Shown: positions 22,981 to 35,800 of the stretch, one piece after another
Layout of the letters: the number at the start of each line of letters is the position of its first letter
Position numbering within the stretch: the stretch's first letter is position 1
Made by a program: the position numbers and the translations under genes
From: Dirofilaria immitis
Taxonomy: Eukaryota > Nematoda > Chromadorea > Rhabditida > Onchocercidae
Length of the DNA: 64,000 bases
Direction: 5' to 3'
Assembly: GCA_024305405.1 (NCBI GenBank)
Contig: JAKNDB010000068.1
Location: 10,649,501-10,713,500 of the forward strand
The notes under the pieces: generated by a model
Seen by the model: the letters and a program-made list of their open reading frames with translations, nothing else
What the model was told of the DNA's origin: nothing
The model's database searches: none

Positions 22981-25557
22981 ATGTTTTTTGCTTATCTGAG
23001 CTCATATCTTTGTATTCCTGTTATAAGGAAATGCCTTTGTTAATAATCGCTTATAATTCTATCCAAAATTCATATTTTTGTCCAAATTCATATTCTAATC
23101 TCCTCATTAGATTTTGTCTATGTTGTAATTTGGTCTTAACAGCCCGGTGTTTAATGGGAAAAGCACTCCCACTTTTTAATCCATATAGTTACCAATGAAG
23201 GTTCTTACCATCCGCTGTGAACTCAACACAGTTCAAACTTGCTCAATCCAACTTAGCTCAACGCAACTCAACACAATATAACTCAACTCAATTCAGCTCA
23301 GCGATTTTTAGGAAGCTGATTGACTAACTCGACAAATCAACCTGTTGGAAGCATTGGTGATATTTGGGGCTATTAATCGACATCACACTCCACGACTAAA
23401 AAATTCATGGCACTTGCAATTTTGGATTTCAAAAATTTTGGCATACTTGGATTTTTTAAAATGCTGTACTGTCACCGAATAAAATTTCGATTAAAGTGAA
23501 CTAAAAGTTTCATGGCCTTTAGTCTTTTTAGAATGTTTTCGTAAAGTGCGAAACATTGGTTTGAAGTAATCTTTAATCTTCTTAAATGAAAATTTTTGAT
23601 CTTAAGTTCGAATACTCACTTTTTATGAGCCAAAATAGCAAGATTTATCATTGCAGAAAATGATTCTTTACTGAATTGAGGATGAAGACAATCATTAATC
23701 TACTTGATGAATAGATTAGAAACAAACTAATATTTCTGGAAAATAATAAACATTTGATTACTTAATTCCAATTTATGATCTGAGAATTTCTAATAAAACT
23801 GATAAGTTAATTGACCTATAATCCTTCATGAAAAGCAATGATTTGAGAAGAGCCAGGAATAAATCTAAGAAAATATAACGACAAAATTGGCATTGAAGAT
23901 ACTACAAGTATTAAATTAAATCTGGCGTTCTAAATTGCAGCTTCTAAATGTATGAAACATACCTAACATTAGATACAAAGAGCACTGTAGGAAAACAGTG
24001 GTATTCAGTTTCTGCTATTAAACGTAACATAACGCAGAATACACATCAAACTACTCATATAAAAAAAAGCGTGAGCTGAATAATATGTTCCAAATAAATA
24101 AGTAGCAAAATTAACAGCATGATAGATAAAAAGCTTAACGATTGTACTGATCATACGTATTATACGATGAAAATATTATGCTCGTTTATTTATAATACTA
24201 CTTCATTCAATGAGGTTTCTACTTGAAATTTCTCACCTTGTATTTATGAAACGATAAATTTTCCTACGTTTTAGGGATTTCCATTTTTGACAAAAAATTT
24301 TTTGTTTACGGAGTCACTTCAAGTATAATAATTTAATGATTTAATGAGCATGTTATCAATATTACTGATATCAACGCATTATTTCCATATCTCACAGTAT
24401 ATCTCCTTTATACAATGTTACAATTTATATGTTCATTGCAGAAATATGTCATAAGCCAACAAATTTGACCAATAAATAAGTTTACTACCGATTATTAGGT
24501 TTTAATCTCGAAGAACAAAGATTATCAACGAAACATCATTATGGATTAGAGATTATATATTTGAAGTAAATAAGTCATCTAATACATTAAATAAAGGAAA
24601 TTTTGGAATTAAGAAATTCGCTTATTTGGTATCTCTTTGGTGTTATGAGCCAAAGAATCTGAATATTTTTTTGACCATTTTAACCATTCATAATCATTTG
24701 TGGTGAAAGGTTTGTCTTGCGATGTGGAGGAATTGGAAACTTGGAGAGATATTTGTTATGTAAGGAAGTTTTATTGTGACGAATTATATTTGTTGCAAAC
24801 TTACAATGCGTAAATTTGGAAGAAATATAGTGATAGATAAATAAATACTTTTATAAATAAAGAAGTCGCCCAAAATCGTTGATATTGGGAATTGGAAAAA
24901 CTGCACCTCGAATGATCGATCATGATCAGTATCAGTAGATAAGAAGTAATGAGCCGCCATGAAAAATAATCCCTTTTATGGTGAAGATATTAACAATTCC
25001 ATTAGCAACATCCTCTGACTTCCAAGATATGATCGCCGGATTTGATTCATATTGATATTGAAAAGATGAATTTTTGTTGGGGAACATGAAAACAATTTTA
25101 TATTAGAAATCATTGATCATACCGAGATATTTAATAATTATAAACACCTTGATTATTTTCAACATATACGTTCTGTGTTCGCCCTCTAAAACTAATTAGG
25201 TATTCATTTTTCCATATTTCCCAGAATGTGTCCAAAATCTTATGAGTATTAGTCCAATACTTAACGAATTTTTCCTTACGCTTAATTGATGCTAATTTAC
25301 CCTCTTTTTATTATAAGTTGGAAAAATCGACAAGGATTAAGAGAGATAGTCAATTGAGCGGGTGATAACGAATCATCAATGATGTAAGTTAATGGTCGGG
25401 CATTGATAATATCTTCAATTTCCACCATTAAAATTATCACTTCTTTCTCCCATAATAACTCTCTTTCAATAGCTTTTCTTACAGCTGCTATTCGTTGTCC
25501 TTATCATATCAAATTATCATTATAATCATTCATAAACTTGATTAGTGAGTACCCAGT
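22981..25557. other. gene-free stretch with a short degenerate repeat
   Basis: No conserved coding segment on either strand. It contains the AACTCAACAC-like degenerate array at 23219-23302; the rest is AT-rich and unremarkable. Confidence 0.4.
23219..23302. repeat. degenerate CTCAAC-type array
   Basis: About nine imperfect copies of a unit resembling AACTCAACAC, with variants such as GCTCAATCCA, CAACTCAACA and AACTCAATTC, spaced 9-11 bases apart. It lies about 240 bases past the Wolbachia insertion. Confidence 0.6.
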
Positions 25558-25629
25558 GCCTCATTAGCTCAGTGGCAGAGCGTCTGTCTTGTAAACAGAA
25601 GGCCGCTGGTTCGATCCCAGCATGAGGCA
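25558..25629 (+). tRNA. tRNA-Thr(TGT)
   Basis: Clean cloverleaf: acceptor GCCTCAT/ATGAGGC with discriminator A, D-arm GCTC..GAGC, anticodon arm TCTGT-CTTGTAA-ACAGA with anticodon TGT, and T-arm GCTGG-TTCGATC-CCAGC. No intron. Confidence 0.96.
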
Positions 25630-27379
25630 TGCGAAGGAAAGGAGATGCGCGAACGCGCAGACCCACTTTCACTTAGGACGGAAAGGATAAGCGGTAAAAT
25701 ATCCTATTGATTGCATTTTGTGGTTTAATCGCTATTTTAAATCTTTGAGATTATCAATGAGCTTTGATATTTAACCATTCCCTTGATGCAACTAGTAGTT
25801 GAAATGTTTTTGGCTCAAGACTCACAACACTCTTCATAATTGGTGAGAAAGAAAAATTCTCAGTGTTTACTTTTTCGATTATTCGCGAGAATTTTTATTT
25901 CTTCATTGATTAATCTCATCCCAGACCAAATTCATTTGGAATAAACCATTCATTATTATATGAGAATGATAACAATCCTGAATACATTTGCATGAGGACA
26001 TCGAAAATCTTAAATGAAATAATGCAATGTAGAGCTAATTAGCCGTAAAGATAAAAGCAAATTCAGTAAATAATTTCGTAAACATAAAACCTCAATTGGA
26101 ATCCTGTTTATCAGTCTGATATATTTCTAATACCATCTGAAAACTCCAAATCCCTAATTTTATTTTTAGAAAAATGAGATGACATCAGGAAAACGAAAAA
26201 ACCATGAACGAAATTTGTGACAAAAAAGAGACATATTTTGCATATGATTTTGCTAACTGTTAAATAAAAAAATTTTATTAGCTCTATTATGAACCGTAAT
26301 GGCAATATATTTAAAAGCCTTAAAGGTTTTAAATATATGTTTCAAAAAGACAAAAAAATAAAAATTCAAAAAGCTGAATTTTTGCTTTTCTCATTTTCAA
26401 ACTCCAATACACTAAACAAAACAACATTCCTAATATAAAGTTCCGACAAAAGTTTCATTTCAACACGTGAAGAATAACAAACAATTAATCCACTCACAAA
26501 CCTAAATTTATATGGATTTTCAAATAGATAATGGAATAGCAACATATCACCATGAGTATCTTTCCCAAACGAAAATTCTTCCATTTGTCAAAATATTATT
26601 ACCCATTTCGTACCTAAGAATTTGACGAAATCAAATTGGAAAGAAGAGAATAAAACTTTGGAGAAAAATTAATCCGAACTTAAAAATAGAAAGAAAGAAA
26701 ATAAAGATTTACCAACTTTAGGAATTGATATCTTCACCTTTTTCCTTTCCGATTTACTGAAAAGATTTCTTTTCATTGAGCGATCTTAATTTACCATTAC
26801 AATAATACACGACGAAACAATCAAATGATTCGGTAACGGAAATCTGGATACTTTCAAACACTTTTGATATCACTATGCACGAATGCTGCCCAACTCATCG
26901 CAATCAAGCATTCAGCTTCTCAACAAGGAAAACTGACTTATAAATAAATATAATCAAGCGGAAGACATAACAAAAATGCAGTTATACTCATTCTTCATTT
27001 CTCTAAACCTTCATTTTTTTCATTTTTCTGAATCTATTTCAGCCGAATAAATGAATGAGCCATATTTTGTTTTATTGTTATTTCGTTCAATTTCTTTGCT
27101 TTCTGTTTTTATCATCTTCATTCACGAAAATACTGCATTCATTAACAAATTTATTTTATTATGAAATATTTAGTTAACTTCAGGCATAAAATACTGAATC
27201 AAACATAACTAATTAAATATTCATTTCAAACTCAACTTGTTCTTGATAATTCAATAAATTTTATCAAACGGGCTATGTTAAGCATGTAAAGTAAGACAGG
27301 CAATTTCAAAATAATTCCTTAAATTTTACAAAGAAATTTAATAAATTCCACACGAAATAAAATTCCAAAACAGAAGTGA
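25630..27379. other. gap between tRNA-Thr and the TRMT6 3' end
   Basis: Just after the tRNA a slightly GC-richer patch (about 25630-25695) precedes AT-rich sequence. No gene, repeat or RNA seen. Confidence 0.4.
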
Positions 27380-30364
27380 TCAACGCTGTTCCACTTTGAC
27401 TGCCGAAAGAATGAAACCACCGGTGATGAACTGCTGCATAATCGGATGCGAACGATCTTGTATAATCTGATGACTACGATAAAATGCATCCACAATTTGA
27501 ACTTGTACTGCATTCTTTGTTTTCAACCAATGATATGCAGAATATAGTGGCTAAAGAAAGAAAAGAGCGTAACATACAAAATAAATTTTGAAAATCAAAG
27601 AAAAACTACAAAAAACTTCAACAAAATTTATACAACACTTGCATGCGTTCTATATTAATCATTTTTACTTACACGCAATGAACAATAAACCAATGAAAAG
27701 GAATGATTCTTTTCGCTTTTCAATTATGTGAAACAAATGAAAGGAGACGTAAAGATTGCAGTTATATATTAATCAACATGACGAAAGTAAAAAGTGATTA
27801 ATATAAAGTTCTTTATTCAATGAATAACTTCCTATAATATCTGTTAACCGCCTGCCTGATTTTGAGAGTTCTACTAAAAACTTATTTACCTCAGCGACTG
27901 GGCAATAAATAACAACTGTAGACGACAGACACAAGGATGACCACATTCTTTCCAAGACTTCTACCGGATTGATATTTTTACTAGCAATAAATAATATTTC
28001 AATTTCACTGTTTTGCATTAACTGCCACGCCTGCTTTTGCAAACGTTGCCTTTCTGCTCTTCTTTCTAATGAATTATCAACCATTACTGATACATCCTGA
28101 AATTTAAATTTCAAACTTTTGTTTCAAATTAAGGAATTTTATGACAAAAACTTACTCGGTTACCATCTTCGCCAATTGCAATATCCTCGCCGTGTTCTTG
28201 TTTTCTCTTCCTTCATCTTTTTGGATATACTTTCTTCTTCATCCATTTGCATTATTGTTTCCTGTTTTTTATCATAAGTTTCTATCGTGATAAACCGTTT
28301 TGCAGCAAAATTCATAGGTTCTTGAATTTCCTCTACAGATTTTTCCAATAAACTGGATATCCGCAACGGCAAAAATACTGAACTAATCTAAAAGACATTT
28401 TCCAATGAACTCATTATAATAAAATGACTTCTCGCGAAGTCTCTTGAAAAAACTACAAATACTCAACAGAAAACTCGAAAACTGCATGGTGCAAAAATAA
28501 ACCTCTTTATCAAAATCCATACTGTCAACACATGGAATCGCTTGCGCTATATTTCCACGATGTAAATGAATACACGCTCCTGATCCACCCAAACGTGTCA
28601 TCACAGCAGACGTTAGCAAACCCAAACATTGCTCAAAAACAACACAACGTGAACCATAGTGTATGCCACTAAGAGCCAAAAGATGAGATAGCAAATCAAT
28701 TCTGAAAATGAAATGAAACTCATATATATCATTCGCACTCAAAAACAGCATCACTTTTGAAATTGAGTTAATGTTTAATAGCACTTACAGACAATGTAAG
28801 TATGGTACTGTCATTACTGTCATTATCGTTACAATTTAATATGGAACAATTCTGCGCCATGGTTAGACATTTAAACAGTATTACTAGTTTATGATGAAGG
28901 AGTTCCGACGACAAAAAACATTTTTACTTTTATTACAGCCCATAGAAAAACGAAATTATACCTGAGATGTAAGACTCTTTCAGGATCTTTTTATAGTAAG
29001 ATTCGGCAACTAAACGCAGAGTAGGCTTTAAAAGGTAGACATGATCTGAATGTTTCTTCGCTTTTTATTAATATATTTATTTTGTGAATAAACCGTACGT
29101 TCCGAAAATGATACACTACCATTGACCAACTTTGCTATCTATAAATTTTTTCCATAAGACTTAACTACTTCGAAATGAAGATTTAGATTAGTGCAAAGAT
29201 AAAATATATAAATATTATTTTATATTCGAAACATTTAATAAGCACTTATTGAAGATGACAAGTGCGCAACTCACTATCCTCTCTAAAATTCCCCAGATTG
29301 TCTTTGGATCTAGTGAGAAAAGATCATGAGATCTAAACTTCAAAAATCAATCTAAGTTTCAATGGTAAGATCTTATGGAAAAAAATTAGTTTACAATCCA
29401 ACAATATATTTTGTCTGTAATATCTTTTTATCAATCATTTGAATAACTTATTAATAAAGATTTCTTGTAATTTATACTGATGAGTAATTTTAATAAAGTT
29501 TCATGCATAATATGCGTGCCAGCGAGTACTACCCAAACTTTTTTTGATCAAATATTCAATAATGCACTAACATTACCAACTGCTCCGCTGGCACGCCTGT
29601 ATCTTTCATTTTGATTATTTCATTCTGTGTCACTTTTTGTCTTGTTTGTGTCGCGTTTGCGCTACCTGTTTGCTCTGTTGATGATCTCGAAATGCTCAAT
29701 GCATTACTGATACCATTTGATTTGGATAATAAACTTGTACTAACCGTATCTGCAAACGTTATAGAAGTAGTTATATTGCAGTGCTATGTAAGAGATTATA
29801 AATGAAAGATTCATAAAGAACTAAAACAAAAAAAAATGAAGTAAACTTATTAGTAATGTTAAGTCACTTAATGCAGAAGGGTCCCTTTAAAGTGCATGAT
29901 TCTAAGGCAAGCTGACCATAAATGAATCTCTCAAATAATTATTCTTGGGTCAGTCGTAAAACCATTTCCTACTTTAAACTATTCTTGGCCAAATGAAGAT
30001 TAATACTTTCCTAAATGTCACACAAATCATACCAAAATCGAATGAAGAAGCAATATCCGCAATGCTCTCCGGTGCGACACGTGTTACCTTTCCAGCGGAC
30101 ACCTAAATAGTATTCAACAGTCATATTATACTGCATCATATTCTATCAGTTGAATAAATTTAACTCTGCAACCTTAAAATAACATAAGTGATATACTTCT
30201 CAGAAATCCATAAGAATCACTTTATAAAACGAATTAAAAAGTCCTGTTACTTCAAACAATCCATAGGGTTGATCAATTGCACCATCAATTTCGAATCGTA
30301 ATTTCTCTATCAAAATTTTAGTTTTCCGTGATATTTTGCACACACGTAAATGTTCACCACCCAT
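27380..30364 (-). CDS. TRMT6: TRMT6/GCD10, non-catalytic subunit of tRNA (m1A58) methyltransferase, 8 exons
   Basis: TRMT6 pairs with TRMT61A to methylate A58 in the T-loop of tRNAs, including initiator tRNA. It binds the tRNA but has no working SAM site of its own. Exons from 5': 30251-30364, 30033-30102, 29577-29749, 28962-29138, 28503-28701, 28156-28387, 27849-28096, 27380-27550; about 460 aa against 497 in human. Visible blocks: MGGEHLRVCKI and PYGLFEV (N-terminal beta domain), VTQNEIIKMKDTGVPAEQL, SFSERTVYSQNKYINKK, KPTLRLVAESYYKKDPERVL, IDLLSHLLALSG, MTRLGGSGACIHLHRGN, EIEILFIASKN and the C-terminal QDRSHPIMQQFITGGFILSA. The start lies in a good N-terminal match. One A is missing at 29062-29066. 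A second frame change of unclear nature lies at about 28195-28215, and the exon 7 donor near 27848 is off phase by one base. Confidence 0.93.
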
Positions 30365-32834
30365 TTTTGGATAATAATATGATTTCCAATTCGTATCATG
30401 TTAGTTGTAAGTGCTAAAAGAATTAACAATGATAAACAAAGTATGCGTTTATACTTTTCTAACGGTTACCCAGTAACTGCCCAATATTTTTGGAAATGTT
30501 GAAGTATACGCTCCCAAATTCCCTGCAGAATCTCACAAATAAATACCTACCTAACAAGCAAGGATTTTCTCCATGAAATTACTGCTGACAAAACAGGATA
30601 AAAATTTAATTCAGTCAAAAATTTAGCCCAATCCGCAATTCCCAGCAAAACACAGAACTCTCATTAACAAGATATTCTCTGCCAAATCTTTCAGAAGTAT
30701 TAGGTTCAAGATCCTTCGATCTTGAACCTATACTCAAACAGAAAGGTTAGCTAGCATGAAAACCGCTGCCTCACATTGCTTGAATTCGCAATACAACTAC
30801 TGTTGCAAAGAAAGAGAAAATTTTAGTCGACGTACACATTTTATTATTTCTACCCTTGTGTTGCAAATTTTGTCTGTAAACATTCAACAATTGTTTAGCA
30901 GAAATCTGCCAAAATCTGTCTTGTTGAGAATTTCCATGCCGAAACTTCCCTACTGTATCTATCATCACAGTAGCAAAGCAACCTGAGATCACATCAATAA
31001 TACTGTCCACACAAAAACAACGTAGTGTTCAACACGAGAATAGAAATGATGGAACATTACTTCCTGTAACCATTACATGCTCGAGACACTTCAACTCTGA
31101 TGAATATCAAATATATTTTGCTGAGTGTTGCCCATCAAACACGAAAGATAACAATGAAGCACCAAACCGACTCATAATGGATATGTTCAGATAGGTATTA
31201 CTTGCGCGTCGTAATAAAGGTATGTCTAGTCAATTTGACGTTTTCCTTACAAAGAATAAAAAGCCATACTCAGTTCCTTCCTTTATTTTCTCGTCCTTTC
31301 ATATTATATAAATAAGCTATCTTTTAACCTTCCAAGCAAGAAAGAGGAAAAACAACGGGAAAAATAAACAACGTAAATGCGTGCTTCGATGAATTATAAA
31401 TATTGGCAGCAAACGGCCGTTACCTAGTTACATTTACTTCTTACATTTCCTTAAAAATAAAGAAAAATGTTTCCGTAGCAAATAGTAGCAGTGGGGATAG
31501 CAGTAACGGATTATAGAAAGCGTGATGGTGATTGATTGTTGCTAATGAAATTGTAACAGCAGTTATAAGAGTAGAGCAGGACAGGTCAACTAACGCACAT
31601 TGAAAAGTTTTTAAATCAGAAATAACAAGGAAAAACACTGAGACCACTGACATGAGTTAGAAAAATATATTTAAATATGCTAGCACAGAAAAAAAACCAT
31701 CCCGTGAAATAGCTAATCCAGTTCGATTTTAAAAGACCAGAGACACATTGATTCACGATAGTCGCAGCATGTTATCATTTGGATTAAAGAACTGTAACTT
31801 CCCCCACTGAGTTTGGACTTTTTATATATGAAAGGACAATCTTAATTTTCCAACTATTTCACAGTAACGCAGCAGCAAAAAATGAGCGTTCTGTCGGCAA
31901 CATACATATCCACGGAACAAACGAATTTACAATACACAAACTTCAGATTTTTCTTTTACTAATAAAGAAAACTACATACACGTATTTGAGCATAAATGGG
32001 AAATCCCTTTAATTCCTCCGTGAGGACGAAAAACAAATGAGAAACAAAGCCGAAGATTAAAATCAAAATCAGATCCAACCAGAATCGGACCTGGTTTGAA
32101 AAACCATTCCACTACTAAGATATTGCACGTTTGTGCATTTAAACGCTTCAATAGATCATTATATAGTCAGTAAAAGTGACATAAGTTTCACAGAAATTTT
32201 TCCAACAACTCACATCACATTATGACACTATTTTTACAGACATAAGCATCGAATAGATATACATGGTATATTTTTTATTTGTACAAAGCAACAATTTTTT
32301 TTTCCGGAAATATAAGCAATTGTTTTTATGAAAAAAACTATGGAAAAACATGGTCTTAGATTTTACTAATTTCTAGTCCCTTCTAACTTTTGTTTTATGC
32401 ATGGCGCAGTACCTAACAATATCCAAATCATTCAACAATCTCTTCTGCAGCAATGTTTATTCTTACATTGCCTCATCTTTCCACCGTCATAAAATATACT
32501 TTTCCGTTTCATAAGTTTAAACAGCATCTTAAAAATAAACGCTATTCAGTCGTCAAATTTATAAAGAATGCCTTAAAATTTGAGAAAAATTCTCTATTCA
32601 AAACTAATGCGCCATCTTATCAAAACTTGGAAAACTAACTATTTAACCAAAAGCAACCAACGAAAAATTTCTGTAACATTCATGGCAGCACAACAAAACT
32701 TATAATTCCAAAAGTTTTAAAATTAGACAACAAAACCCAACCTGCAATCTAACATCCCATCCAAATTCGAGGAAGAAGAGGTAAATGCAGGTAGTCAATG
32801 AATCTTAATACTCATCAACAAGAAAGCATGAAAA
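30365..32834. other. gap between TRMT6 start and EPC 3' end
   Basis: Both flanking genes run on the minus strand, so this holds the TRMT6 promoter and the EPC 3' UTR. A perfect hairpin lies at 30701-30730. No coding segment with family similarity was seen. Confidence 0.45.
30701..30730. repeat. perfect 13-bp hairpin with 4-base loop
   Basis: TAGGTTCAAGATC at 30701-30713 and GATCTTGAACCTA at 30718-30730 are exact complements around CTTC. It sits about 340 bases upstream of the TRMT6 start codon. Confidence 0.88.
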
Positions 32835-35800
32835 TCAGTTAATGACATAGTTGACCATTCCACGGCATGCAGCAATATCACGATGACTATTCGTAACTTT
32901 GCTGTTTAAGGCGTTTTCTCCAGCTCCTGTCGGTTCCGGATATATTTTTTCCGCAACAATTGGTGTCACTACAGTGGAAGTTGCTGAATTTCCTCCGCTT
33001 CGGTTAAGAGTATTTCCCTCAGCGAGTTTTTCGGTAGCTAACATCGCATTTAACGGTGATGAGGCACTGCCACTATGACATTTCGCCTGATGCGATTGCA
33101 AATCAATTCCCAATTGCGGAGAGCTCATGGAAGTTTCGCGCTCATGATTACCACCATTTGCTTTGTTTATTGCACTATTACTACCTGTAATGTTCTTTTT
33201 ACTTCAGAAACGCTGCAGACTGTTCTTTTAATGGCGGATTAATATTAAAGAAAGAAACAGTTTTTATGTCCTATGTTCATGATGAATGAGAATGAGATCC
33301 ATACAACGCAAAGACTGCTAAATATAAGAAAATATGTTGCAAACCAACTTAAGAGCAAACTGCATTGCTTGCTAAGTTAACATGCACTTAATTTTTCGTC
33401 CATTACTGAGATGTTATGTTTTATAATCCAACACACACCTGGATGAAGACGAAATAAATAGCATAAAAGTCGCATCTAAACAGACACAAACAATGTCAAA
33501 TCTCCATTACGGTTTTATCTGTTTCTTATTTAGGAAAACAACCGCTTAATATTCCTAATTAACCTCCAACTATTGCTGATGATTACAGTCAGAATTGAAA
33601 AAATACGCCGTTGCCAAAAAAAAATGCAACAAACTAACATCTTGTATCATTCTGGGTTCCATTTAGAGATGGTCGACCGCTGACTACAGCAACAGGTGTT
33701 TGAATTTTCGGTTCAGCAATTCCGAAATAATTCCGTGTTGATTTACTCTGCATTGCTGGTGATATGGCATGCGGTGTTGGAGGTGACATACTCTCACTAC
33801 CTGGCGATGAAACATCCGTTGCTGGCACATAATAGGCTGCAAAATAAAAACAAATCACTCAAAACTACGAATTACATCTCCATCTAAATTGATAATTTAA
33901 ACTAGTCCTTCATCCTATACATAAAATTTGTTCCTACCAATTAAATGCGATAAGAAACAAAAATTTCGAGAATGTAAATCGAAATTTCAAGTTGAATTAG
34001 AATATATGCACGAAATGGAAGAAATCTAATCCCTATCACTACACTACAATAAACACACACACACACACACACACACAAAAGAGATTTACGTCAAATGTGT
34101 CATCCATTGTACTAACTTAAATTCAAAAAATTCCGCAAAATTATATTCTAAAACTCATTACAAAAAGGAAAAACTTACAAGTGGTTGTAACCAGGTTGGT
34201 GAACGGTATGTAACGGTGAGCCTCACCAACAACAGGTGCGTAATGCGGAGTAGCATATGTCTTGGTAACTGCTGTATTACCTAATGCTGTTTTCGTACTT
34301 GATAATCCGGTCCCTAATAAAAGATCTCGAAGCGTTTTTGTTTCTGGTGGACATGATTGTAGAAGAGAATGCGCAATCATCGGAGAAGGCTATAAAAATG
34401 TTAATACTCACTATGGAGACTATAAACTATTCCAAACTTACTGAATATCAGAACTTTTCCTAGGTAACCTGAGAATTCTAAAACTTGCTTATCCAAAAAC
34501 ATAAGTACCCAAAATTGGTTCCCAGTAATCAACAAAAATTTGCTGCATTTGCCAATACCAAAATAGCTAAATCGACAAAACAATATAGCATTCGATATCA
34601 CTGGTTTTATCATTAATGCCCATCCCGGAATTTTATATAACAAAAGTTCAAGTTAAATATTAATGTAACAAGTTTTTTCTGGTCTTTGGAATAGACAGAA
34701 AATATTTCTATCTTCGCTTTAGGTAAGACTCGAATTTTTTTGTAAGATGATTAGTGATAAATAATTCACTAAACTTCTTAGTATCAATCAATGATTTTTT
34801 CGCACAGTTTGCAAATAAAGTAACCGTCCTGACCTTGATGCGGGCTCCGGAACCTTTTATTGCAAGTTCAAGTCGTTTAGTATCAACGCAATGCGTGGTT
34901 TGTGCTACAACGTCTGCATGAAAACCACAAGTATTTAGGCGCTGTAGATTCATTTCCGGCCTCGGAAGAGACGATGATAACTGTGTAACGCTTGAAGCAA
35001 GCGATCGCCGTCTTCCACCTGCCTGCAATGTAAATAAAGCATAGTAACATCTTCAATAAATTCAAATATCATTGGAAATTGAATTTCAAATCTAGAAAAA
35101 TCCTATCACTATCAATAAAGAAGCAGTTTATATGAACCGAATCATTAAATTATGGGAAACTCACTCTCGATCTAATATTTTGCCCACTAATGATGACTTC
35201 TTGAGATGGTATAGCCAAAATCTGTCGTTCCAAATGATCCTGCCTTGGTGGCTGCGTTGACGTAACGATCAATGTTTGAGTTTGATTCAACATACCAGAA
35301 CTATCGAGAAATTCAAAAGTTCGAGGATGACGGTGGATCGTTTGTTCTCCCGCCGCCAGCAACCTCGTTGCTGAAGCTAGCGGTGGCGGGAGATTCGTGT
35401 AAAACCGGGGATGATTCGCTGGTTTCCGATGACAGAGATATTTGTGATGGAATGCGTAAGGAATGATCATATACCCGTTTTTGCTGTAACTTTTTTTTTA
35501 AAAATAATATACCGAAAAATTTTAAGCTTGATGAATAATAGCGAAGTAACGATCGCAGGAACTCTAATGTCCATAATAAAATCGAAGTAGATATACCCCA
35601 TTAAATTATGTCCACGTGACAGTGGCAAAATTCCGCGTAATCAAAATTATGTAAACTATATAATTCACGTATTTTAAACTAAAATCTATTATGTTGTAAT
35701 CTATCACATTCCTCATCTTTATTATTCGACTTTTTGTAGTTTACTTAAATAAAACATGGGAGGTAGACAAAAGAATTAATTATTTACCTGATAATTTACA

